Assembly (NCBI GenBank): GCA_900102115.1
Contig: FNAW01000001.1
Span: 1 to 64,000 of the forward strand
Reading direction: 5' to 3'
Source: Blastococcus fimeti
Lineage (GTDB): Bacteria; Actinomycetota; Actinomycetes; Mycobacteriales; Geodermatophilaceae
DNA length: 64,000 nucleotides
Part shown: positions 9,516 to 19,478 of the stretch, in pieces
Position numbering within the stretch: the first letter of the stretch is position 1
How the letters are laid out: each line of letters starts with the position of its first letter
Position numbers and translations under genes: made by a program
Notes under the pieces: model-generated
What the model saw: only the letters and a program-made list of their open reading frames with translations
Database searches by the model: none
Told to the model about the DNA's origin: nothing

Positions 9516-10835
9516 TCACGCCGTAACCGTCGCAGGTGCGGTCAGCCACCGGTCACCGGCCACCCGCACGAGGACGCCGACCAGCCGCAGGGCGATGAAC
9601 AGGCACAGCCCGGTCCAGACGCCGGCCAGGCCCCAGTCCAGCGGCCCGGAGAGCAGCGACAGCGGCAGGAACCCGACCACCGCCGAACCGATGGTCAGCG
9701 TGCGCAGGTAGCCGACGTCGCCGGCACCCATGAGCACGCCGTCGAGGGCGAAGACCACACCGGCCAGCGGCTGCATCGCGGCGAGGAACCACCACACGAG
9801 CAGCGCCTGGTCGACGACGGCGGGGTCGTCGGTGAACAGCGGCGGGAGGACGCCGCGCAGCGCGAGCAGCAGCGCCGCCACCCCGGTCCCGGTGGCCAGG
9901 CCCCACAGCGCCACCCGCCGGGCGGTCGCCCGCGCCTCGGCCGGGCGGCCGGCCCCGAGCGCGTGGCCGACCAGGGTCTGCGCGGCGATGGCGTACGCGT
10001 CGAGGACCAGGGCAAGGAAGAAGAAGAGCTGCAACGCGATCTGGTGCGCGCCCAGCTGGGCGGTACCGGTGCGGGCGGCGACGCCCGCGGCCACGAGGAA
10101 GGACACCTGCAGCACCGCGGCCCGCAGCAGCAGGTCGCGGCCGATGACCAGCTGGGCCAGGACCGCACCGAACCGGGGGCGCCACCCCGCGCCCTCCCGC
10201 ACCAGCGCACGGAGGAACAGGCCGGCAGTCACCGCCTGGCCGAGCACGTTGGCGACCGCGGAGCCCACCAGTCCCCAGCCGACCGAATGCACGAGCAGGG
10301 GGCACAGCACCAGGCTGAACAGGCTGCCGGCCAGGACGAACCGGACCGGCCGGCGGAGTTCCTGCACGCCGCGCAGCCAGCCGTTGCCGGCGAGGGAGAT
10401 CAGCAGCAGGGGCAGGCCGAGGGAGGCCACCCGCAGCCACTCCTCCCCCGCCTCGGCCACCGGCCCGGCGCCGCCGGCCAGCAGCCGGGTGAAGGGACCG
10501 GCGGCGACCTGGAAGAAGGCCAGCACGACCAGGCCGAGGCCGGCCGCCAGCCAGGTGGCCTGCACGCCCTCGGCGACGGCGCCTGCGCGGTCACCAGCGC
10601 CCGCGCGGCGGGCAGCCCGCGCCGTGGTGCCGTAGGCAAGGAAGTTCAGCAGCGCCGCGGACCAGGCCAGCAGGCCGCCGCCGACGGCGAGCCCGCCGAG
10701 CGCGACGGTGCCGAGGTTGCCGACGACCGCGGTGTCGACGAGCAGGTACAGCGGTTCGGCGGCGAGGACGACCAGCGCCGGCAGCGCCAGCGACAGCACC
10801 GACGGCGCACGACCCGACGGGGCAGAGATGGCCAT
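9516..10835 (-). CDS. MATE-family (DinF-like) efflux transporter
   Basis: A 439-residue polytopic membrane protein with about 12 predicted spans and the two-fold MATE repeat (PLYLLVDTAVVGNLGTVALGGLAV in the first half; LDAYAIAAQTLVGHALG in the second). It probably exports cationic or lipophilic compounds using a proton or sodium gradient; the substrate is not predictable. Start is an ATG 11 bases after the nrnA stop, with only a weak ribosome binding site, so it may depend on coupling to nrnA. The same nrnA-dinF pair occurs in mycobacteria. Confidence 0.92.
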   Translation of the reverse strand: MAISAPSGRAPSVLSLALPALVVLAAEPLYLLVDTAVVGNLGTVALGGLAVGGGLLAWSAALLNFLAYGTTARAARRAGAGDRAGAVAEGVQATWLAAGLGLVVLAFFQVAAGPFTRLLAGGAGPVAEAGEEWLRVASLGLPLLLISLAGNGWLRGVQELRRPVRFVLAGSLFSLVLCPLLVHSVGWGLVGSAVANVLGQAVTAGLFLRALVREGAGWRPRFGAVLAQLVIGRDLLLRAAVLQVSFLVAAGVAARTGTAQLGAHQIALQLFFFLALVLDAYAIAAQTLVGHALGAGRPAEARATARRVALWGLATGTGVAALLLALRGVLPPLFTDDPAVVDQALLVWWFLAAMQPLAGVVFALDGVLMGAGDVGYLRTLTIGSAVVGFLPLSLLSGPLDWGLAGVWTGLCLFIALRLVGVLVRVAGDRWLTAPATVTA

Positions 10836-10846
10836 TTCTGCCCGGC

Positions 10847-11866
10847 TCAGCTCTGGGTGAGCTGGTCGCGCAGGGCGGCGATCGTCCCCTCGCGGTCGAG
10901 GTGCGAGGTGTAGCCGGCGGCCAGGGTGTGCCCACCGCCGCCGAGCTCCATCGCCACGCGGGCCAGGTCGGTGCCGCCGCGCGACCGCATCGAGACCGAC
11001 CAGGAGCCGTCGTCCTGACCCTTGAGGACGACGGCGACGTCGGCCTCCTCGGCCGCCCGGACGACGTCCACCAGTGCCTCCAGCTGCTCGCCGGGGAGGC
11101 CGTGCTCCGCTGCCTCCGCGGTGCTGGACCAGGTCCACACCAGGCCCCCGCCGACGTCGGGCTCGAGGACGGCGCGGCCGGTCACGACCGACAGCAGGCC
11201 CAGCCAGCCGAACGGCGCGGTGTCGAAGAGCCGGCGGCTGATCGCTGCGTGGTCGATGCCGGTCGCCAGCAGGCGGGCGGCCAGCTCGTGGGTCTGCGGC
11301 CGGGTGTTGCCGAACCGGAAGGAACCGGTGTCGGCCGCCAGCCCGGCGTAGAGGCAGGTGGCCAGCTGCCGGTCGAGGGTGACGCCGAGGTCGTCCAGCA
11401 GGTCGGCCACCAGGGTCACCGTCGCAGGCGCACCCGGGTCGACCAGGCAGAGCCCGCCGAAGCCCGGGTTGCTCGCGTGGTGGTCGATCACGATGGAGGT
11501 GGCCGCGCCGTCGAGCAGGACGGCGACCTCGCCGAGCCGGCCGGGCGAGGCCGCGTCCAGGCTGACGAAGACGTCCGGCGAGGAGGGCAGCGCCGACGAG
11601 GGCACCAGCCCCTCCGCGCCTGGGAGCCAGCCGAGCGAGGCCGGGAGGGTGAACTCGCCCGGGAAGGTCGGCAGGACGCGGGCACCGCGCCGGCGCAGGC
11701 CCTCGGCGAGGGCCAGCGTGCTGCCCAGCGCGTCGGCGTCGGGGTTCACGTGCCCGGAGAGGACGACGGTGGCGCGGGCCTCGGCGGCCTCGGCCAGGAT
11801 GCCGGCCACGCTGCGGGACGCCGCGGCGATGCGTGCGGTGGCCGCGGCGGTGGGGGGAACGGCCAT
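10847..11866 (-). CDS. nrnA: DHH/DHHA1 phosphoesterase (NrnA-type oligoribonuclease / pAp phosphatase)
   Basis: A 339-residue cytosolic enzyme expected to degrade nano-RNA, pAp or pApA (the c-di-AMP breakdown product). Motifs in order are HVNPDADALGS (about 39-49), a central D at the VSLDAASPGRLG segment, the eponymous DHHASNPGFG, and the C-terminal DHHA1 signature ELGGGGHTLAAGY. It follows rbfA and a small acidic protein gene after a 3-base gap, a conserved actinobacterial arrangement. Which substrate dominates cannot be told from sequence. Confidence 0.93.
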   Translation of the reverse strand: MAVPPTAAATARIAAASRSVAGILAEAAEARATVVLSGHVNPDADALGSTLALAEGLRRRGARVLPTFPGEFTLPASLGWLPGAEGLVPSSALPSSPDVFVSLDAASPGRLGEVAVLLDGAATSIVIDHHASNPGFGGLCLVDPGAPATVTLVADLLDDLGVTLDRQLATCLYAGLAADTGSFRFGNTRPQTHELAARLLATGIDHAAISRRLFDTAPFGWLGLLSVVTGRAVLEPDVGGGLVWTWSSTAEAAEHGLPGEQLEALVDVVRAAEEADVAVVLKGQDDGSWSVSMRSRGGTDLARVAMELGGGGHTLAAGYTSHLDREGTIAALRDQLTQS

Positions 11867-11869
11867 GGG

Positions 11870-12112
11870 TCAGGCGTCCGGTCCCGGGTCGGCGACCGGC
11901 GGAGCGTTCTCCTCCTCGGTGACCGTGCCACCGCCCACCGGGTAGGAGGTGCCGTCGTCGGGCTCGTCGGAGGTGATGCTGGGCGCCTCGCCCACCTCAC
12001 CGCGCTTGCCGCCGTCGGTGGGGTCACCGGTGCCGTCGACCTTCTTGCCGCCCAGCATCGACGTGCCCTGGCCCTCGTCGGGCTCGTACGGGTTCGGGTC
12101 GTCCTGGCTCAT
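11870..12112 (-). CDS. Small acidic, low-complexity protein of unknown function
   Basis: An 80-residue open frame rich in Asp, Glu, Gly and Pro and without membrane segments or cysteines; probably intrinsically disordered. I do not recognise a family. Support for it being real: its ATG overlaps the rbfA stop (ATGA) and it ends 3 bases before nrnA starts, so it fills the gap exactly. Codon use matches the neighbours. It could be a decayed or lineage-specific insert in the rbfA-nrnA operon. Confidence 0.65.
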   Translation of the reverse strand: MSQDDPNPYEPDEGQGTSMLGGKKVDGTGDPTDGGKRGEVGEAPSITSDEPDDGTSYPVGGGTVTEEENAPPVADPGPDA

Positions 12113-12633
12113 GACGCGCTCCTGCTCGGGGCCGGGGAATCCTCGGCGGTGTCATCGGCAGTGCCGGGAGCCGACGTGCCGGCGGTCGCGACGTCGTCCG
12201 CGTCGTCGTCGTCCTCCGCGGGCTTGCGGTAGGGGTCGGCCTCGCCGGCGTACTGGGCACCCTCGCGCGCGCGGGCGAGCTCGGCGTCGGCGTGCCGGGC
12301 ACGCTCGAGCGCCTCCTCGAGCTCGCGCGCGGTGTCCGGGACGATGTCGGCGATGAACTCCAGGGTCGGCACGAACTTGATGCCGGTCTGCTTGCCCACG
12401 GTGGAGCGGAGCACGCCGGTGGCGCTGGCCAGGGCGGCGGCGGAGTCGGCGATCTGCGTCTCGTCGCCGTAGACGGTGTAGAAGATCGTCGCCTCGCGGA
12501 GGTCGCTGGTCACCCGGGCGTCGGTGACGGTCACCATGCCCAGCCGCGGGTCCTTGATCTGCGTCTCGATCGCGGCGGAGACGATCTGACGGATGCGCAC
12601 CGCCAGCTTGCGTGCGCGGGCCGGGTCGGCCAT
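12109..12633 (-). CDS. rbfA: 30S ribosome-binding factor A
   Basis: Assists late maturation of the 30S subunit and 16S 5' processing, especially in the cold. The first roughly 125 residues are a typical RbfA KH-like domain ([51 protein letters not shown]). The remaining 50 residues form an acidic Asp/Ala/Ser-rich tail longer than in most homologues. The gene lies about 70 bases after the ylxP gene in the standard infB-ylxP-rbfA order. The acidic tail and the acidic protein encoded next may reflect similar composition bias. Confidence 0.96.
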   Translation of the reverse strand: MADPARARKLAVRIRQIVSAAIETQIKDPRLGMVTVTDARVTSDLREATIFYTVYGDETQIADSAAALASATGVLRSTVGKQTGIKFVPTLEFIADIVPDTARELEEALERARHADAELARAREGAQYAGEADPYRKPAEDDDDADDVATAGTSAPGTADDTAEDSPAPSRSAS

Positions 12634-12703
12634 CGGACCTCCTCGAGAGGGCGCGCCGGACGGGTCCGGGGCGCCGGGGCGGACAGGATTCGGGTGGAGC
12701 GGG

Positions 12704-12997
12704 TCAGTCGGTGTCCGAGAGAAGCTGACGATGCGTCGACAGCAGCGTCACCTCCGGCCGCTCGGCCAGCAACCGCTCGCAGGCGTCGAGGACGTCGGCG
12801 ACCTGCCCGGCGTCCGCGGAGACGGTGGCCAGACCGACCTGCGCCCTCCGGTGCAGGTCCTGGTCACCGACCTCCGCGGCCGCGACGGCGAAGCGGCGCC
12901 GCAGCTCGGCCACGATCGGCCGCACCACGGCGCGCTTGCCCTTGAGCGAGTGGACGTCGCCCAGCAGGAGGTCGGCGGTGAGCGTGCCGGTGAACAC
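12704..12997 (-). CDS. ylxP: DUF503 family protein YlxP
   Basis: A 97-residue protein of the YlxP/DUF503 family that nearly always lies between infB and rbfA in Gram-positive bacteria. It has the family start [22 protein letters not shown] and the internal [20 protein letters not shown] stretch. A role in ribosome assembly is suspected from context only. GTG at 12997 is preferred because AGGAAGG sits eight bases upstream; an in-frame GTG two codons earlier is too close to that site. Confidence 0.88.
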   Translation of the reverse strand: MFTGTLTADLLLGDVHSLKGKRAVVRPIVAELRRRFAVAAAEVGDQDLHRRAQVGLATVSADAGQVADVLDACERLLAERPEVTLLSTHRQLLSDTD

Positions 12998-13023
12998 GCT
13001 CACCGCCTTCCTGCTGCTCGAAC

Positions 13024-15951
13024 TCAGACGCGCGGGATTTCGCGCATCTCGAACGTCTGGATGACGTCCTCGGGCTTGATGTCGTTGAACGACCCCAGGC
13101 CGATACCGCACTCGTAGCCCTCGCGGACCTCGGTCGCGTCGTCCTTGAACCGGCGGAGGGACTCCACCGTCAGGTTGTCGGCGACCACGTTGCCGTCACG
13201 GAGCAGACGCGCCTTCGAGTTGCGGACGATCGTCCCGGAGCGGACCAGCGAACCGGCGACGTTGCCGATCTTGGGAACGCGGAAGACCTCGCGGACCTCC
13301 GCGGTCCCGAGCTGGACCTCCTCGTACTCGGGCTTGAGCATGCCCTTGAGAGCGGCCTCGATCTCGTCGATGGCCTGGTAGATGACCGTGTAGTACCGGA
13401 CGTCCACACCCTCGCGGTTGGCGAGCTCGGTGGCCTGGCCCTCGGCCCGGACGTTGAAGCCCAGGACGATGACGTCGTCGGCCAGCGCCAGGTCGATGTC
13501 GCTCTTGGTGATGCCACCGACGCCGCGGTGGATGACCCGCAGCGAGATGTCGTCCCCGACCTCGATCTTCATGAGCGCCTCTTCGAGCGCCTCGACGGTG
13601 CCCGAGTTGTCGCCCTTGATGATCAGGTTGAGCTGACGGTTCTCCTTGAGCGCGGCGTCGAGGTCCTCGAGGCTGATCCGCTTGCGCATGGAGGCGTTCT
13701 GCGCGTTGCGGATGCGGGCCTGGCGGCGGTCGGCGATCTGCCGCGCCGTCCGGTCCTCCTCGACGACCAGGAAGGTGTCGCCGGCACGCGGGACGGAGGT
13801 CAGGCCGACGACCTGCACCGGCCGCGACGGCAGGGCTTCCTTGAGCTTGTTGCCGTGCTCGTCGAGCAGCGACCGGACGCGACCGTAGGCGTCGCCGGCC
13901 ACGATCGAGTCGCCCTGGCGCAGCGTGCCGCGCTGGACGAGCACCGTGGCGACGGGGCCCCGGCCCTTGTCCAGCTTGCCCTCGATGACGACACCCTGCG
14001 GGTCCTGCTCGGTGTTCGCGCGCAGGTCGAGCGAGGCGTCCGCGGTCAGCAGGATCGCCGTGAGGAGCTCGTCGAGGCCCTGACGGGTGGTCGCGGAGAC
14101 GTCGACGAACATCGTGTCGCCGCCGTACTCCTCGGCCACCAGCCCGTACTCGGTGAGCTGCTGACGGATCTTGGCGGGGTTGGCCCCCTCCTTGTCGATC
14201 TTGTTGACCGCGACCACGATCGGCACCTCGGCGGCCTGGGCGTGGTTGAGCGCCTCGACCGTCTGCGGCATGACGCCGTCGTCGGCCGCGACCACGAGGA
14301 CCACGATGTCGGTCACCTTCGCGCCACGGGCACGCATCGCGGTGAACGACTCGTGACCGGGGGTGTCGATGAAGGTGATCGGCCGCTCGTTGTGCTCGAG
14401 CTCGGTGACGATCTGGTAGGCGCCGATGTGCTGGGTGATGCCACCGGCCTCCTTCGAGACCACGTTGGCGTGCCGGATGGCATCCAGCAGCTTGGTCTTT
14501 CCGTGGTCGACGTGACCCATGACCGTGACCACCGGCGGACGGGACTCCCAGTCGCCCTCTTCGCCCTCTTCGTCGCCGAAGGTGAGGTCGAAGGTCTCCA
14601 GCAGCTCGCGGTCCTCGTCCTCGGGGCTCACGACCTGGATGACCCAGCCGATCTCGGCACCGAGGAGCTGCAGCGTCTCGTCGTTGACCGACTGCGTCGC
14701 GGTGATCATCTCGCCCAGGTGGAACAGGGCGGTGACCAGCGCGGCCGGCTCGGCGTTGATCCGCTCGGCCAGGTCGGTCAGCGAGGCGCCGCGGGGCAGC
14801 CGGACGGTCTGCCCGTTGCCGCGCGGGAGCATGACGCCGCCCATGCTGGGCGCCGCCATCGAGTCGAATTCCTGACGCCGCTGCTTCTTGCTCTTGCGAC
14901 CGCGGACCGGGCCGCGACCGCCGGGACGGCCGAAGGCACCAGCGGTGGTGGCACCGGAGCCACCACGGCCGCGGCCACGCGGGCCACCGCCACCACGGAA
15001 GCCACCACCGGCGGGCGCGCCGGCACCGGGGGCGCCGCCACCGCCGCCGGGGCGGAAGCCACCGCCGCCACCGGGACCACCGGGACGGCCACCGCCGCCG
15101 CCGGGACCACCGGTGCGGCCACCAGGACCACCGGGGCCACCACCGGGTCGGCCGCCGGCACCGGGGCGACCGGGCGACATGCCCGGCGCCGGACGCTGCG
15201 GCATCATGCCCGGGTTCGGGCGCGGACCGCCGGCACCGGGAGCCGGGCGGGGACCGCCGGCGCCGGGCGCGGGACGCGGCCCACCAGGACCGGGACGCGG
15301 TCCACCTGCACCGGCTGCCGGACGGGGAGCGCCCGGAGCAGGACGGGCGCCGGGCGCCGCCGGGCCCGGACGGGGACCGGCGCTGGGAGCGGCGGCGGGA
15401 GCGCCGCCGGCCGCCGCGGCCGGAGGTGCGGCCGGGCGGGGGGAGCTGAACGGGTTGTTACCGGGACGCGGGGCCGGACGAGGTCCGGGCCGCGGACCGG
15501 CGCCGGCCGGTGCACCGCCACCGGCCGCAGCCGGACGCGGGGCGGCCGGACGGGCCGCCGGGGGCTGCTGCACGGGCGCCGAGGCCGCGGGGGCCTGCTG
15601 CGCAGGAGCCGGAGCGACCGGAGCCGGGGCCGGAGCCGCCGGGGGCTGCTGCACGGGCGCGCTGGCCGCGGGGGCCTGCGGAGCCGGAGCGGCCGGACGC
15701 GGACCCGGAGCCGGAGCGGACGGACGAGCCGCCGCCGGGCCCGGACGGGCGGTCACCGGAGCGGGCGCGCTCGGGGTCGCGGCGCCGGTGGCGGCACCGA
15801 GGGCCTCGCGGAGCCGACGGGCCACGGGGGCCTCGACGGTCGACGAGGCGGACTTCACGAACTCGCCCTGCTCCTTGAGCGTGGCGAGCACGGTCTTGCT
15901 GTCGACACCGAACTCCTTGGCGAGTTCGTGTACGCGGGCTTTGCCTGGCAC
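13024..15951 (-). CDS. infB: Translation initiation factor IF-2
   Basis: GTPase that brings fMet-tRNA to the 30S subunit and promotes subunit joining. The 975-residue protein has an N-terminal IF2_N helix domain ([21 protein letters not shown]). A roughly 300-residue Ala/Pro then Gly/Arg/Pro-rich disordered linker with near-exact GGPRPAPGA repeats follows, then a second IF2_N, the G domain ([22 protein letters not shown]) and the beta-barrel/C-terminal domains ending in REIPRV. The start is GTG with AGGAGA upstream. It lies about 180 bases after ylxR with a hairpin between, so some uncoupling from nusA-ylxR is possible. Confidence 0.98.
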   Translation of the reverse strand: MPGKARVHELAKEFGVDSKTVLATLKEQGEFVKSASSTVEAPVARRLREALGAATGAATPSAPAPVTARPGPAAARPSAPAPGPRPAAPAPQAPAASAPVQQPPAAPAPAPVAPAPAQQAPAASAPVQQPPAARPAAPRPAAAGGGAPAGAGPRPGPRPAPRPGNNPFSSPRPAAPPAAAAGGAPAAAPSAGPRPGPAAPGARPAPGAPRPAAGAGGPRPGPGGPRPAPGAGGPRPAPGAGGPRPNPGMMPQRPAPGMSPGRPGAGGRPGGGPGGPGGRTGGPGGGGGRPGGPGGGGGFRPGGGGGAPGAGAPAGGGFRGGGGPRGRGRGGSGATTAGAFGRPGGRGPVRGRKSKKQRRQEFDSMAAPSMGGVMLPRGNGQTVRLPRGASLTDLAERINAEPAALVTALFHLGEMITATQSVNDETLQLLGAEIGWVIQVVSPEDEDRELLETFDLTFGDEEGEEGDWESRPPVVTVMGHVDHGKTKLLDAIRHANVVSKEAGGITQHIGAYQIVTELEHNERPITFIDTPGHESFTAMRARGAKVTDIVVLVVAADDGVMPQTVEALNHAQAAEVPIVVAVNKIDKEGANPAKIRQQLTEYGLVAEEYGGDTMFVDVSATTRQGLDELLTAILLTADASLDLRANTEQDPQGVVIEGKLDKGRGPVATVLVQRGTLRQGDSIVAGDAYGRVRSLLDEHGNKLKEALPSRPVQVVGLTSVPRAGDTFLVVEEDRTARQIADRRQARIRNAQNASMRKRISLEDLDAALKENRQLNLIIKGDNSGTVEALEEALMKIEVGDDISLRVIHRGVGGITKSDIDLALADDVIVLGFNVRAEGQATELANREGVDVRYYTVIYQAIDEIEAALKGMLKPEYEEVQLGTAEVREVFRVPKIGNVAGSLVRSGTIVRNSKARLLRDGNVVADNLTVESLRRFKDDATEVREGYECGIGLGSFNDIKPEDVIQTFEMREIPRV

Positions 15952-16064
15952 GGGTCTCCTCTTTGTGAGGCCGGCGGCTTGCCCGCTCGACCTCGTCGTT
16001 AGTGGCGCATGGTCATCGTGAGAACTTCACGGCTGAGTCATCCGACTTGCGTCCTGTCGACATG

Positions 16065-16087
16065 CGGACCGGCCGAGTGCCGGTCCG
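16065..16087 (-). terminator. Hairpin between ylxR and infB (possible attenuator)
   Basis: A perfect 9-bp stem (16065-16073 with 16079-16087, 5-base loop) lies 41 bases past the ylxR stop and upstream of infB. There is no U-tract, so it is as likely to be an attenuator or RNA-processing site as a true terminator. Confidence 0.4.
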
Positions 16088-16128
16088 ACGTGGAACTTCT
16101 GGAAGTGGTGAGTGCGGCACCGCCGCGC

Positions 16129-16434
16129 TCACTCGCCCGTCCGGGTCTGCGTCCCGGGGCCCTCCGAGGAGGATCCGTGGACGTGCTCCCGGAGCGGACC
16201 GGCCTCCAGCTGGCTGCCTCCGGGGAGGCGCAGTGCCCGGTTGAAGGCCCGGCGTCGCTCCGCTGCGACCAGGCACCCCGGGGTGGGGTGCACCGACGCC
16301 CCCCTTCCGGGGAGCCGCCGCCGCGGATCCGGGACCAGGGTCCCGGACGAGACGACGACGCGCAGCAGATCGGTGACCGGAGCGCGGCGCCGGCAGCCCA
16401 CACAGGTGCGCACCGGGATCGACGTTTCGGCCAC
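16129..16434 (-). CDS. ylxR: YlxR family RNA-binding protein (DUF448)
   Basis: A 101-residue basic protein whose first 75 residues match YlxR: RTCVGCRRR near the start, DLLRVV, DPRRRLPGRGASVHPTPGCL and RRRAFNRAL. The family lies between nusA and infB throughout Gram-positive bacteria, binds RNA in crystal-based proposals, and has been reported as a nucleoid-associated regulator in Bacillus. The GTG start (VAETSIPV) lies 8 bases after the nusA stop. The C-terminal 25 residues are unconserved. Confidence 0.9.
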   Translation of the reverse strand: MAETSIPVRTCVGCRRRAPVTDLLRVVVSSGTLVPDPRRRLPGRGASVHPTPGCLVAAERRRAFNRALRLPGGSQLEAGPLREHVHGSSSEGPGTQTRTGE

Positions 16435-16442
16435 CCTGCACT

Positions 16443-17561
16443 CTAGCGCGTCGTCGGTCCCCGATGTTCCACGCGTCGGGGTGGGGGCCGGTGGGCGCCC
16501 GGCCGTCCCCCCGTGGAGGGAGCCGGGGCACCCGAGCGCAGCGGCGCCCGGCCCACACCGGGAGAGGGCTCGGCGGCCGCGTCGTCGCCCTGGGCGTCGC
16601 TGCGGATGTCGATCCGGCAGCCGGTGAGCCGGGCGGCGAGGCGGGCGTTCTGGCCCTCCTTGCCGATGGCCAGCGACAGCTGGTAGTCCGGGACCACGAC
16701 GCGCACGGCCTTCGCCTGGGCGTCGACCACGCGGGCCTCGGAGACGCGGGCCGGGCTCAGCGCCTGGGCCACGAACGTGGCCGGGTCGTCCGACCAGTCG
16801 ACGATGTCGATCTTCTCGCCGTGCAGCTCGCTCATGACGTTGCGCACCCGCTGGCCCATCGGGCCGATGCAGGCGCCCTTGGCGTTCAGCCCGGGCACCG
16901 CGGTGCGGACGGCGATCTTCGAGCGGGCGCCGGCCTCCCGGGCCACCGCGACGATCTCGACGCTGCCGTCGGCGACCTCGGGCACCTCGAGCGCGAACAG
17001 CTTGCGGACCAGGTGCGGGTGGGTGCGGGAGACGGTCACCTGCGGGCCGCGGAAGGTGCGGGCGACCGAGACGACGTAGGCCTTGATCCGGCTGCCGTGG
17101 CTGTAGTCCTCGCCGGGCACCTGCTCCGTCGAGGGCAGCACCGCCTCCACCTTGCCGATGTCGATCAGCACGGTGCCCTGCACGTTGCGGCGGTCGTGCG
17201 CCTGCACGATGCCGCTGACGATGTCGCCCTCCTTGCCGGCGTACTCGCCGAAGGTCTGCTCGTGCTCGGCGTCCCGCAGCCGCTGCACGATGACCTGCTT
17301 GGCGGTGCTGGCGGCGATCCGGCCGAAGTCGGTGGGGGTGTCGTCCCACTCGCGCACGACCTCGCCGTCGGCACCCAGCTCCTGGGCGAGGACGGCGACC
17401 TCGCCGCTCTTGCGGTCCACGTGCACGCGGACGTGCTTGGCGGCGCCGTCGGCGTGCCGGTAGGCGGTGACCAGGGCGCTCTCGATCGCCTGGATGACCG
17501 TGTCGGCGGGGATGCCCTTCTCCCCCACGACCGCCTTGAGCGCGGTGACGTCGATGTTCAC
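16443..17561 (-). CDS. nusA: Transcription termination/antitermination factor NusA
   Basis: RNA polymerase-associated factor for pausing, termination and rRNA antitermination. The 372-residue product has the N-terminal polymerase-binding domain ([22 protein letters not shown] begins it), an S1 domain ([27 protein letters not shown]) and two KH domains ([44 protein letters not shown]). A Pro/Arg-rich tail of about 45 residues follows. The GTG start overlaps the rimP stop (GTGA) and has GAGGAGGAG upstream. The boxA-like element in the rRNA leader at the left of the window is a likely site of action. Confidence 0.97.
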   Translation of the reverse strand: MNIDVTALKAVVGEKGIPADTVIQAIESALVTAYRHADGAAKHVRVHVDRKSGEVAVLAQELGADGEVVREWDDTPTDFGRIAASTAKQVIVQRLRDAEHEQTFGEYAGKEGDIVSGIVQAHDRRNVQGTVLIDIGKVEAVLPSTEQVPGEDYSHGSRIKAYVVSVARTFRGPQVTVSRTHPHLVRKLFALEVPEVADGSVEIVAVAREAGARSKIAVRTAVPGLNAKGACIGPMGQRVRNVMSELHGEKIDIVDWSDDPATFVAQALSPARVSEARVVDAQAKAVRVVVPDYQLSLAIGKEGQNARLAARLTGCRIDIRSDAQGDDAAAEPSPGVGRAPLRSGAPAPSTGGRPGAHRPPPRRVEHRGPTTR

Positions 17562-18244
17562 TGTGCTCCTCCTCGCGCCTGGGGCGCGTTCCCCGGCGCG
17601 ACGTCGTCGTCGAGCTCGGGGTCGTCCATGTCGTCGTCGTCCATGTCGTCGGTCAGCTCGTCGTCGAGCAGGTCGTCCTCGTCCTCGCCGGTGCCGGGGA
17701 CGGCGTCGTCCTCCGGGGTGGGGCGGCCGAACTCCACCTGCACCCGCCCGTTGCCGAGCTCCGTCCAGGGCACGTCCCGCGGCGTCGGGGGGCGCTTCTT
17801 CGCGCCGGGCTTGCCCTGCGCCTCGACCGCGAGGGTCACGCCGGCGTCCTCCACCGCGGTGATGCGTCCGGTGACCTCCTCGCGGGCGCCGGCCGGACCG
17901 ACGGTCACGGTGACGAGGCGGCCGAGGTTGCGCCGCCAGTGCCGCTGCTCGGTGAGCGGCCGGTCGACGCCGGGGCTGGTGACCTCCAGGACGTAGGGCG
18001 TGCGGCCCATGCCGTCGTCCTCGCTGTCGAGAACCTCGGACACCGCGCGGCTGACCTCGGCGATGTCGTCGAGGGTCACCCCGGAGTCCCGGTCGACGAC
18101 CACCCGGACGACGCTGCGGCGGCCGGCGGGGGTGACCACCAGCTCCTCGAGGTCGTACCCGGCCCCCTCGACGACGGGCGCGATCCACCCGGTCAGCCGG
18201 GCGGCGGCGGGGTCGGTGCGGGCGGTGCTCCGAGAGGTGGACAC
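17558..18244 (-). CDS. rimP: Ribosome maturation factor RimP
   Basis: Helps 30S assembly. The 228-residue protein has the RimP N-terminal domain ([63 protein letters not shown]) and the SH3-like C-terminal domain. A very acidic tail of Asp/Glu clusters makes it longer than the usual 150-180 residues. It is the first gene of the rimP-nusA-ylxR-infB group. Upstream, 266 gene-free bases separate it from divergent DUF4439 genes; I see no clear promoter hexamers there. Confidence 0.95.
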   Translation of the reverse strand: MSTSRSTARTDPAAARLTGWIAPVVEGAGYDLEELVVTPAGRRSVVRVVVDRDSGVTLDDIAEVSRAVSEVLDSEDDGMGRTPYVLEVTSPGVDRPLTEQRHWRRNLGRLVTVTVGPAGAREEVTGRITAVEDAGVTLAVEAQGKPGAKKRPPTPRDVPWTELGNGRVQVEFGRPTPEDDAVPGTGEDEDDLLDDELTDDMDDDDMDDPELDDDVAPGNAPQARGGAQ

Positions 18245-18510
18245 GGCTACCTCCTCCTGGCTCGGGCGGCCGCAGGGTGCGGTGCGCGTCCCCGGACCCG
18301 TTCCGGCGCAGCCGGGCGGGGGTTCCGAGGGGAAGAGGTCAGGTTACCGCCCGGCGCGGGGACCCGGGACCGGGCACCGGTGCCACCGCCCGCCCAGCTG
18401 GTGGGACGCGAGGTGCACGCGGGACCCGCCTGACCGGCGGGCCGACGCGGAACTCGCCCGACCCCGGCCGTGCCGACCCCGGCCGCCGGCGGCTGCGAGG
18501 ATGGACCCCG

Positions 18511-18996
18511 ATGTCCTCCCTCCCTCCTCCCGGCCCCCGGGGCTTCTCCCGGCGCACGCTGCTGGCCGCCTCGGCGACCGGACTGGCGCTCCTGGCCGCG
18601 GGCTGCACCTCGTCCCCGACCGAGCAGCGCGAGCAGGTGACCGGCGAGCAGGCCGACCAGCTGCTGGGCCAGGTCGGGGTGCAGGAGACGCTCGTCGCGG
18701 CCTACACGGCGGCCGGCGCCGCCGACCCGGGCCTCGCCGGGGAGGTGGCGGAGCTCGCCGCCCAGGCCGCCGAGCAGCTCGCGCGGTTGCGGGCCGCGGC
18801 ACCGGGCGCGACGCCGTCGGCGGTCTCCCCCGGCACGCCGCCCTCGCCCGGCGAGGCCCGCTCGTGGCTGCGCGCGCAGGTGGCCACGGCGGCCACCTCC
18901 CACGCCACCGCCTGCGTGTCCCAGTCCGGCGCGCGGGCCGCCCTGCTCGGCTCGATCTCCGCGGGACTGCGCGGACAGGACGGACGACTGGCATGA
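18511..18996 (+). CDS. Tat-dependent lipoprotein, DUF4439-like
   Basis: A 161-residue exported protein. It has a twin-arginine signal (SRRTLLAAS) at about residues 13-21 and a lipobox LAAGC with the lipidated Cys near residue 33. The mature part is Ala-rich helical (VQETLVAAYTAAGAADPGLAGEVAELAAQA), consistent with the ferritin-like DUF4439 four-helix fold. It lies 12 bases before a second DUF4439 gene; mycobacteria have a comparable pair divergent from rimP. Function is unknown. A Tat signal would suit a protein folded before export, perhaps around a cofactor, but I see no metal-binding residues clear enough to claim that. Confidence 0.75.
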   Translation: MSSLPPPGPRGFSRRTLLAASATGLALLAAGCTSSPTEQREQVTGEQADQLLGQVGVQETLVAAYTAAGAADPGLAGEVAELAAQAAEQLARLRAAAPGATPSAVSPGTPPSPGEARSWLRAQVATAATSHATACVSQSGARAALLGSISAGLRGQDGRLA

Positions 18997-19008
18997 CGGG
19001 AGCCCGGA

Positions 19009-19473
19009 ATGGCTGACGACGGCGCCGACGAGAGCGCCCAGGACCTGGCCGCGGAGAACGCCGCGCTCGGCCTGGCGGTCGCCGCCACGCACGCCGCGGT
19101 CTGGGGCTACGGCGTAGTGGGGGCGGCGCTCGAGCCCGGGGGTCGGGGCACGGCGGGCAGCGCCGAGGCGGCCCACCGCGACGTCCGCGACCGGGCGATC
19201 GCCCTGCTGGCCGAGCGCTCGGTGGAGCCGCCCCCGGCCGAGGGCGCCTACGCGCTGCCGTTCCCGGTGCTCGCCGCGGTCGACGCGGCGGCGCTGGCCG
19301 TGGTCCTGGAGGACGGCGTCTCCGCCGCCTGGGTGCGCGTGCTCGACCAGGCCGCCGAGCCCGGCACCCGCGAGCTCGCCCTCGAGGCGCTCAGCGACGC
19401 CGAGGTGCGCGCCGTGGGCTGGCGTGCGGCGGCGGGCCGGACCCCGGTCACCCGGGCGCTGCCCGGGCTCTGA
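19009..19473 (+). CDS. DUF4439 ferritin-like domain protein
   Basis: A 154-residue helical protein with the DUF4439 pattern: ENAALGLAVAATHAAVWGYGVVGA near the start, a long RDRAIALLAERSV helix, the AYALPFPV loop and a C-terminal helix pair (RELALEALSDAEVRAVGWR). No signal peptide is visible, unlike its upstream partner, so the pair may span two compartments or this one may act in the cytosol. The gene faces the lipoprotein PBP gene tail to tail, with only 5 bases between the two stops and no terminator hairpin in the gap. Confidence 0.8.
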   Translation: MADDGADESAQDLAAENAALGLAVAATHAAVWGYGVVGAALEPGGRGTAGSAEAAHRDVRDRAIALLAERSVEPPPAEGAYALPFPVLAAVDAAALAVVLEDGVSAAWVRVLDQAAEPGTRELALEALSDAEVRAVGWRAAAGRTPVTRALPGL

Positions 19474-19478
19474 GGCGA

